A stretch of 64,000 nucleotides of DNA from Saccharina japonica (lineage: Eukaryota > Sar > Phaeophyceae > Laminariales > Laminariaceae). Positions 56,291-64,000 of this stretch are shown one piece after another. How positions within the stretch are numbered: the first letter of the stretch is position 1; each line of letters opens with the position of its first letter. The notes under the pieces were generated by a model that ran no database searches, was not told where the DNA came from, and saw only the letters and a list, made by a program, of their open reading frames with translations. The position numbers were made by a program, and so were the translations under genes. The stretch lies in assembly GCA_008828725.1 (NCBI GenBank), contig MEHQ01003947.1, positions 24,369 through 88,368 on the forward strand, given 5' to 3'.

Positions 56291-57249
56291 CCCCCCCGCA
56301 TAGATAGCGTATGGTACAATGTATCTGAAACGTCGTATGCTGATCTCACTTTTATTTGTGTCTGAGGTAGACGGTTTGTTGCGGTTATTGCAGAATGTGT
56401 ACTATTTTTATTTTTATTTTTCTCAAAAAACAAAAGGGGGAAAAAAAGAGTGATAGGAACCTGTCCTGTGATCACGGACTTCCACTGTTGTGATGAGTTA
56501 ATAAGAGAACAACATCAACAAAAAGGTAGGGGGGGGGGGTCGGAATACAATGATTTTTCTCTGCCACGTTCGGCATGACCCGATGTGATGCTTCGAAAAC
56601 ACTTTATAAGGTAATGTGCCAGTGAACAAGGAGCAGCACAGGTGCTGCGGTGGATACGGTGCCGCAAGGACGACTCGAAGGGTCACCGGGATCAGCCTCT
56701 AGCACGACTTTGCTTTTTGTTTTGGTCCTGGGTCCTGATTCTTGGTTCTTGGTTTTTTGGTTTTTGGTTTACTGTGTGGGTCTTAATTTTTCTTATGTTG
56801 TCCCTTTTTCCTTCTTTCCCCCTTTTTCCCTTATTTCCCCTTCGCTTCCTTTTTCAACTTTTCCTTTTTCCTTTTTCCTCTTGTACTTTCTCCTTTCTCT
56901 CTTTCTCTCTCCGTTTGTCCTTTTTCCTTTGGGTTGGTCTCTTAGTTGATGTGTACGATGTGCCGCAGCAGTTGTGATGTATATCGTACTGCGTTGTACT
57001 TTGAATTTTGGGTGTTGTTTTTCCCTGCGGTATTCTTCCACTACAGAGCTTTTGTTTTAGCCTGTCCTGTGACCACGGCCTATCTTTTTGTGATCAGTTA
57101 AAATGTGAGAACAACAACAAAAATAACTGCTGCGCCGATATGGGTCCGATTCCATGTTGTCCCCTTATTTTGTTTACTAGCGTAACAGCATAATGGGCAT
57201 GAAACACGAGCGTAAACTACAGTAATTTAGTTGTAGGTATAATATTTGC
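56291..57249. other. Third copy of receptor-gene flank, left part, with insertion
   Basis: At 56555-56680 (TTCGGCATGACCCGATGTGATGC in two pieces) this matches 11035-11150 and about 46225-46300. From 56700 to 57240 an insertion with T/C-rich sequence (56790-56935) follows, containing near repeats of ACCACGG--T and AACAACA. Confidence 0.6.
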
Positions 57250-58000
57250 AAGCCTATATCTCGGGAAATGGGGCAAAAAGGGAGGATAACAATTCGGAGC
57301 TGGAGGTGTACTTTTTGCTGCCGCCCTGAGAATACGATGATGGTTCGTTGTTCGTGTGTTCGACGCCCGGGTTGTCCGATTAATAACCCGCCTTGGTCTC
57401 GTTTAGACGTTAGATTTCGTGGCGATAGTTTCCATAAACCCCGAGCAGTGACTTTTCAAGGCCGAGGAAGGACACGCGAGCCCGGTGTCATTTCGTCTCC
57501 CCGAATTCAGAAAATTAAAAAAAAATATATAGAAAAAAACTTACCAAGTATGTTTTTTTTAATACGATTTCAGTACTTCATAGTCGTACAAAAAAAAAAG
57601 TAATTTTATTCGCACGTGCTAACCGAGTTTGACCCCTGAACAGTCGGTTCTAATCTGCAATACATTCAGAAAGGCGGCCGTAACGCCTCATCGTCGCTCG
57701 GTGTAGGTCGTGTTCGACAAATGTGGAGGTTGTAGAAAACGAAGTCTGGAACGCCGCGGCTGCCTTGTACCATACCCTGCGTATTTTCTGCAGCGTCTCC
57801 ACAGCAGTGAAAAAATTGGGGTGGGGGGAGAGGGAAGGGTGGGCGCAATGTCGTGCGGAAAAGTTACCTTGCCGCCAAGTTGGCGTGCGACACCTTGTGA
57901 CCATGAATTAACGTTCAGCATGTATTGTAAGTCGGAGACCCCTGCACCACGTTGGGCAGAAAACGTAACGTCTTACCAGAGTAGTATGTAGGTAAGTGGG
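57250..58000. repeat. Block X relative, third locus, interrupted
   Basis: Matches 20-660 of block X (AGACGTTA, AAGGACACGC, CGGAAAAGTTACCTTGCCGCC) but is split by about 120 bp of AT-rich sequence at 57497-57617. Absence of that segment in the other three copies shows it is an insertion. Confidence 0.75.
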
Positions 58001-59469
58001 TGGCTGGCTGTGGGCGGTTCCGTTGTTAATTTTTCAGTAATACAGTTGCCGTACAGGCGTATACGGGCCCCGCTGGCGTTGCAGCGGTCGTACCACTAGG
58101 TATAGGACATTGTCGGAAGGCAAATAATAAATACATGTGCGATATTGTTGGTGGTCTCGTGTGAGAGCTCCTCGGCTTTTCTTAGACGTAGATGTTTGCC
58201 CTTTTCGCGATAACTGGCGATGAGGTCCACCCGGCGGCACGCAACTCGCTCATCGTGCTCGACGATCTCTGCTCTGCTTACTCTGCACAGGGCGGCCTCG
58301 GCCTTGTCCTACACGAGGCCCACGGGGGTACGTTTGTTTGAGGATTGATCACAGGCTCGCTATACGAACGCACGTCGTTTTTTTTTTCTGACAGTCCCGT
58401 GCGGGATGATTATCTGTTTTGGACCTTACGAGACCCCAAAACTATCTACCGCATATGCGCTCCTCAGGAGCGTGTCGGGAGAATGTATCGGTTTACGTGC
58501 CCGTCGGCCTGTATATAGTACCAGGTAGGGCCTCGCGTGCGCTCGCGGGCGTGAACATGCGGGCGGTGGGCGCTGCAGCAACGTTTACCAACAATATGGT
58601 GATGGAAAGCGCACATACAAAACACACACGCTCATTTGTATTTACACGCAGCTACATGCATAATCAAAGATTCCGTTTTTTTATGTCGACGACGCACCCG
58701 GATTGTTATAAGACCACGTACTACTACGTACTGTACTGCTGATATACACGTACGTACGCACGCACGTATGATACAGTAGTACCAGCACCACAGCAGAAAC
58801 AGACCTGTGTACCATGGGTTCATACGTGCGTGGTACACCAGTGGGATACTATGATACTATTAATACTGGTGTTTGTTGTTTCTGTTCGTATGCGAGCGAT
58901 GGACACTCCAACTTTCCCAATAAAAGTACGGTAATGGTCGAGAACTTACTTTTTTTCGAAATAAATGGTTTCGAATTCATTACCGGTACACGTATATTTG
59001 TACTCGTATTGTATTTATAGTTGTCCCGTGGTCTGCATGCAAGATCCAAGATTATGTTTTTATGCTCGATGCTGGATTTTACGAACTACTCACCGCTGAT
59101 ACACGTACGTATTTTTATATGTTATAGCTTACTGCTGATATGCACGTACGTACGTACGTACGTATCAAAATACCTCAGTACCACAGGGTGATATTTACAA
59201 GGAATAAGAAATTCGGGAGCCGTTATATTGAAGTTAGTATAAACGCATCCTCTCCTATCATGTATAAAAGAAACCTACCCTCCGTTTGTGAGTGTTTCTC
59301 ATTAGGTGTCCTGTACTACTGCTGTACACCCATTGGCAGTACGGAGTCGCTTTGTTCGCCCTAAGCTTAGCTATTATTCTACCTCAGTAGACTACTCCTC
59401 GCCGTTACGGGCATTGCGCGTAGCCGCAGGCGGGCGTCAGCCCGCCGCGGCGAAGCTCCCCTTGTATAA
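58001..59469. other. No clear gene
   Basis: Short frames only. (ACGT)n runs at 58748-58765 and 59142-59164. A TACCAGGTAGG motif at 58508. No splice-bounded hydrophobic or cysteine-rich frames as seen further left. Confidence 0.4.
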
Positions 59470-59492
59470 TCTATATTATTATATGCTGCTAT

Positions 59493-59525
<33 letters not shown>

Positions 59526-62500
59526 AATTGAGCAGCGCTATCCAGAGCGATTCAGCCCCACCTGCCCCCATGGGTAGGGAGGCTGGGTGCCACAACCCGC
59601 AGAACACAGGGTCCCATGTCGCGCCGAGCCGTGGCCGTGGCGCAATCCCGATGCAGTTCTGGCAGCCATCTAGCCAGCCTACCTGCTGACTTAATTTTTT
59701 TGAATTACTATTCTGGCAGCTGATTGGTTGCCCAAATCCATGCCAGTGGCTGCTGGCTCTTTCTAGAACATCGGTACTGAAAAGAGCCACCGAGGTTCCG
59801 CCGAACCCGGGGAGGATGGGCTCCCATCCCCGTATCAGAAATCCCTCCATATCTCTACAACTCCGACCAACCGGGGACAAAAACGGCGATTTCCCGGGTC
59901 AACACTGCCCCGCACGGTATGGAAACCCCACCCCCATCATTGGTCACTGATTGGCTGAGACTCAGGGAGCCCGCGGCACCCGGGGACGATAAAGTCCCAT
60001 CCCCGGATCAGATATCCTTCCATACATCTACAATTACTACGACCCGGGGACGCAAACGGACAACCCCCGGGTCGATACCGCCTCGCAAGGTGTGGAAACC
60101 CCAATAACACGGGAAAATTTTACGGTTGCCTGGCCCTTATAGAGCCAGCGTGCGGCGAGAGTTGCCCCTCGGGGCAACGTCGAAGTCCCGCCGCACCCGG
60201 GGATGATAACTTCCCATCCCCGGTTCATGAATCCTTCCATACATCTAAAACTCCAACAACCCGGGGACGAAAACAGACATCCCCCGGGTCGATACCGCCC
60301 CGCAAGGTGTGGAAACCCCACCACCACTGGCCGATTGCTGATTTGTCTGGGGCACTGAAGTTCATAGAGCCAGCACGCAGCGAGGGTTGCCCCTCCGGGC
60401 AACAGCGAGGTCCCGCCGCACCCGGGGATGATATGATCACATCCCCGAGTCAGAAATCCTTCCATACATGTACAACTCCAACGAACCGGGGACGCAAACG
60501 GACAACCCCCGGTTCGATACCGCCTTACAAGGTGTGGAAACCCCAATACCACGGAACATTTTCGCTTGCCTGGCCGTCATAGAGCCAGCGTGCGGCGAGA
60601 GTTGCCCCTCGGGGCAACGTCGAAGTCCCGCCGCACCCGGGGATGATAAATTCCTATCCCCGGGTCATAAATCCTTCCATACATTTACAACTCCAACAAC
60701 CCGAGGACGAAAACAGACATCCCCCGGGTCGATACCGCCCCGCAAGGTGTGGAAACCCCACTACCACTGGCTGATTGCTGATTTGGCTGGGGCGCTGAAG
60801 TTCATAGAGCCAGCACGCAGAGAGGGTTGCCCCTCGGGGCAACAGTGAGGTCCCGCCGCACACGGGGATGATATGATCACATCCCCGGGTCAGAAATCCT
60901 TCCATACATCTACAACTCCAACGACCCGGGGATGCAAACTGACATCCCCCGGTTCGATACCGCCTCACAAGGTGTGGAAACCCCAATACCACGGGAACAT
61001 TTTCGCTTGCCTGGCCCTTATAGAGCCAGCGTGCGGCGAGAGTTGCCCCTCGGGGCAACGTCGAAGTCCCGCCGCACCCGGGGATGATAACTTCATATCC
61101 CCGGATCATAAATCCTTCCATACATCTACAAGTTCAACAACCCGGGAACGAAAACAGACACCCCCCGGGTCGATACCGCCCCGCAAGGTGTGGAAACCCC
61201 ACCACCACTGGCTGATTGCTGATTTGGCTGGGGCGCTGAAGTTCATAGAGCCAGCACGCAGCGAGGGTTGCCCCTCCGGGCAACAGCGAGGTCCCACCGC
61301 ACCCGAGGATGATATGATCACATCCCCGGGCCAGCAATACTTCCATACATTTACAACTCCAACGACCCGGGGACGCAAACGGACATCCCCCGGGTCGATA
61401 CCGCCTCACAAGGTGTGGAAACCCCAATACCACGGGCTATTTTAGGGTTGCCTGGCCCTCATAGAGCCAGCGCGCGGCGAGAGTTGCCCCTCGGGGCAAC
61501 GCCGAAGTCCCGCCGCACCCGGGGATGATAATTTATCATCCCCGGGTCGTACATCCTTCCATACATGTACAACTCCAACAACCCGGGGATGAAAACGTAC
61601 ATCCCCCGGGTCGATACCGCCCCGCAAGATGTGGAACCCCCACCACCACTGGCTGATTGCTGATTTGGCTGGGGCGCTGGAGTTCTTGGAGCCAGCACGC
61701 AGCGAGGGTTGCCCCTCGGGGCAACAGCGAGGTCCCGCCGCACGCGGGGATGATATGATCCCATCCCCGGTTTAGAATTCCTTCCATACATGTACAACTC
61801 CAAAGACCCGGGGACACAAACGGACACCTCCCGGGTCGATACCGCCTCACAAGGTGTTGAAACCCCAACCCCACGGTTTTTTTTGCGGTTGCCTGGCCCT
61901 CATAGAGCCAGCGTGCGGCGGGAGTTGCCCCGGGGCAACGTCGAAGTCCCACCGCACCCGGGGATGATAACGTCTCATCCTCGGGTCGTACATCTTTCCA
62001 TACATCTATAAATCCAACAACCCGGGGACGAAAATGACATCCCCGGGCTCGATACCGCCCCGCAAACCCTACCACCATTGGCTGATCGCTGATTTGGCTG
62101 CGGCGCTGGAGCTGAGAGATCCAGCACGCAGCGAGGGTTACCCCTCGGGGCAACGGCGAGGTCCCGCCGCTCCAGGGGATGATATGATCCCACCCCCGGG
62201 TCAGAAGTCCTTCCATAAATTTACAACTCCAACGACCCGTGGACGAAGCAAACACCCCCCGGGTCGATACCGCCCCACAAGGTGTGGAAAACCCAACCCC
62301 ACGGGCTAATTTTCGGTTGCCTGGCCCTCATAGAGCCAACGTGCGGCGAGAGTTGCCCCCCGGGGCAACGTCGAAGCCCCACCGCACCCGGGGATGATAA
62401 CGTCCCATCCCCGGGTCAGAAATCCTTCCATACATCTACAACTCCAACAACCCGGGGACGAAAACGGACATCCCCGGGGTCGATACCGCCCCACAAGGTG

Positions 62501-62817
62501 TGGAAACCCCAACCCCACGGGCTGATTTACGGTTGGCTGTCTCTCATGGAGCCAGCGCGCGGCGCGAGTTGCCCCTCGGGGCAACGGCGAGGTCCCACCG
62601 CACCCGGGGATGATAACGTCGCATCCCCGGATCAGAAATCCTTGCGGAAAACTACAACTCCAATAACCCGGGGACGAAAACAGACACCCCCTGGGTCGAT
62701 ACCGCCCCTGGTTATTATTTTCCGGTTCAGAGTGGTACATCACAGCAAACTGTTAATGCGAGTACTATGGGCAACGCAAAGCTAGCGCCACGGGCGGAGC
62801 CGTGGCCGTACCGCTAG
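59470..62817 (+). mobile_element. Helitron-like element 2 (non-autonomous, satellite-filled)
   Basis: Starts TCTATATTATTATATGCTGC after A59469 and ends CCGTACCGCTAG before T62818. The hairpin GCCACGG/CCGTGGC lies about 11 bases before the end. The 5' TCTATATTA resembles the Helitron 5' consensus. Both ends match element 1 in inverted orientation. After a CTGT microsatellite and about 400 bp shared with elements 1 and 3, the body is a tandem array of alternating 216- and 225-bp units. No transposase coding is present. Confidence 0.8.
59940..62720 (+). repeat. 216/225-bp alternating satellite inside Helitron 2
   Basis: The marker GGTGTGGAAACCCC recurs at 60089, 60306, 60531, 60746, 60971, 61187, 61412, about 61628 and 61853. 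The spacings are 217, 225, 215, 225, 216, 225, 216 and 225. The array is therefore a dimer of about 441 bp, in contrast with the monomeric 216-bp array of element 1. The B-type unit includes CTGGCTGATTGCTGATTTGG. Confidence 0.9.
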
Positions 62818-63199
62818 TAATAATAATATGTGTATCATACGTACATACGTACGGGTACCCAGCACGACGTAGTGGTCACCTGCTGATGATAGTGAACCTT
62901 CCTAAGGTAGCCATTTGCGTACTCTCGTTGGCCAAAAGGGGTGTATTTATAAGCGACTCAAGCAACCTAAAGAATTTCCAAGCCGCAGCATCCCGAGCGG
63001 GCCGAATCAACTTATTATAGTCTACTGCTGTAGAGTCTTGCCAAGCACACAGCATCGAAGCCGGCCAAATTAAGCTAGAGTCTTACCATGCACGGCATCT
63101 TATGTGGCACTGATCACACTGGCTTAGGGTTAGGGTTAGGGTTAGGGTTAGGGTCGGAGGGTCTCGGCTTTAGGCGCCAAGCACAAAACCTCTGTAAAG
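62818..63199. other. Spacer with telomeric tract
   Basis: Contains GCATCGAAGCCGG and the telomeric tract at 63124. It ends with CTGTAAAG, the left target duplication of the MITE. No gene. Confidence 0.4.
63124..63153 (+). repeat. Interstitial telomeric tract (TTAGGG)5
   Basis: Five perfect TTAGGG units not enclosed in a foldback element, 46 bases before the MITE's target duplication. Confidence 0.9.
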
Positions 63200-63648
63200 C
63201 AAAGATGTCGGGAGACATGTCAATGTCAAGCTGTCTGTCTGTCAAGGCTGTCTAGCTGTCAAGGAAAATCCAGCTGTCTAGACATATGTCCCCTACCCCC
63301 CTGGCAGAAAAAGCCTCTTAATATGTGTGGAAACCCCTAATTTTATTTTTTTTGTGCGGCTATTTTCTATTTTACTTGTTTGATACTGGTATGAGCCAAT
63401 TTAAAATCATCGATATTCTGCAGTTCATTTCTAATATTTTCTGTAGATCGGACTCGGAAATATAGCAAAATGCCGAAAAAAACAAAATACCGGAAAACAC
63501 ATTAATTTATACATTATTGTCAGGCGTTTTTGAAAAAGCGGGGATTTTTCATAGCGTCCCCTGTTTTTTGCTGTCAAGGCTTTCTGTCAAGGCATTTGCC
63601 TTGACGCTGTCTGTCAAGGGGTGAAAGTGCTGTCTCCTGACATCTTTG
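63200..63648. mobile_element. hAT-type MITE, copy 2
   Basis: 449 bp with ends CAAAGATGTCGGGAGACA and TGTCTCCTGACATCTTTG, flanked by a perfect 8-bp duplication CTGTAAAG (63192-63199 and 63649-63656). An 8-bp duplication with CA-starting inverted repeats is the signature of hAT transposons. Subterminal CTGTCAAGG/CCTTGACG words are repeated on both sides. There is no transposase frame, so it is non-autonomous. Confidence 0.88.
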
Positions 63649-63656
63649 CTGTAAAG

Positions 63657-64000
63657 ATTCACACGATCAAGGAAGGGGTGACCACTCCTCCCTACTCCCT
63701 CTTTTGTACCAGTATACCGTACGAAACGAGTATGATATCCAAAATCAGGATATATATATGTATTCAGATTTTTTGGGGGCAGTAGATAGATCCATATCTA
63801 GCACCCCGCCCTCGGTTTTCAACCCAATACCCGGCTCTACTACGAGCACCCCTGGGTAAACGGCTGCTACATGGTACGTATATCTGGTATACCCCGTAGA
63901 TCTATCTATTATATATAGTTCGTCTGATGCCCAAAAAACAATACTTTAATCAAGTGATCTTTGATGCCCACTTTATCATAGCAACTTAGAGTTGAGCAAA
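63657..64000. other. Right edge, no recognised feature
   Basis: AT-rich with an inverted pair GTAGATAGATC (63782) and GTAGATCTATC (63895). It could be a fragment of a further element running out of the window. Confidence 0.3.

Noticed and set aside
59142-59164. (ACGT)n palindromic run as a regulatory site
   Set aside because: A simple self-complementary microsatellite, with no gene nearby that it could serve.

Overview
This is repeat-rich eukaryotic nuclear DNA. Candidate protein-coding exons are short, have GT-AG borders and sit kilobases apart. The rest is mostly transposable elements. Three short TTAGGG-type telomeric tracts lie inside the window. A photosynthetic stramenopile, for example a brown alga, would fit, but this is an inference from overall character and I recognise no species-diagnostic gene. 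There are no bacterial-style operons.

Layout, left half. Bases 1-1378 (block X), followed by a 226-bp LTR (1379-1604) and a Ty1/copia gag-pol (1662 to about 6130), run up to a single N at 6131. After the N comes the 5' end of a Helitron-like element (to 6981), then the 3' part of a receptor-like gene (copy A, exons 7540-7692 and 9864-10283). Block X then appears again, identical, at 11159-12536, now followed by a solo LTR at the same target site (GACAC on both sides). This pattern looks like two alleles of one copia insertion placed side by side, or a very recent duplication. Short duplicated and inverted units follow (12763-13480), then a 570-bp repeat family (14240-15075 and 18925-19560) around a low-complexity stretch holding a cluster of small hairpins (16-17.1 kb). 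At 20212-20449 a foldback element carries telomeric repeats at its centre.

Layout, right half. Two Helitron-like elements in opposite orientation (20705-25731 minus, 59470-62817 plus) bracket 26-59 kb. Both have A|TC...CTAG|T ends, a 3' hairpin and internal satellites of 216 or 225 bp. Between them scattered exons on the plus strand (about 26.8-45.0 kb) can be read as one gene for an EGF-like plus multi-pass (about 7TM) membrane protein with a Ser-rich cytoplasmic tail (copy B). Its introns hold a LINE fragment, MITEs, minisatellites and an antisense copia copy. The gene's 3' flank, homologous to block X, lies at 46.3-47.4 kb, and a third copy of that flank is at 56.5-58.0 kb. Further copia gag, copia pol and LINE relics fill 49.5-55.9 kb. 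A hAT-type MITE with a perfect 8-bp target duplication lies at 63200-63648.

How it fits together. The copia and Helitron sequences look non-autonomous or decayed: the copia reverse transcriptase has stops and frame breaks, and no Rep/helicase is visible. The only host-gene candidates are the paralogous receptor-like loci. They share exact exon lengths and phases, but nearly all codon differences in the shared 153-bp exon change the amino acid.
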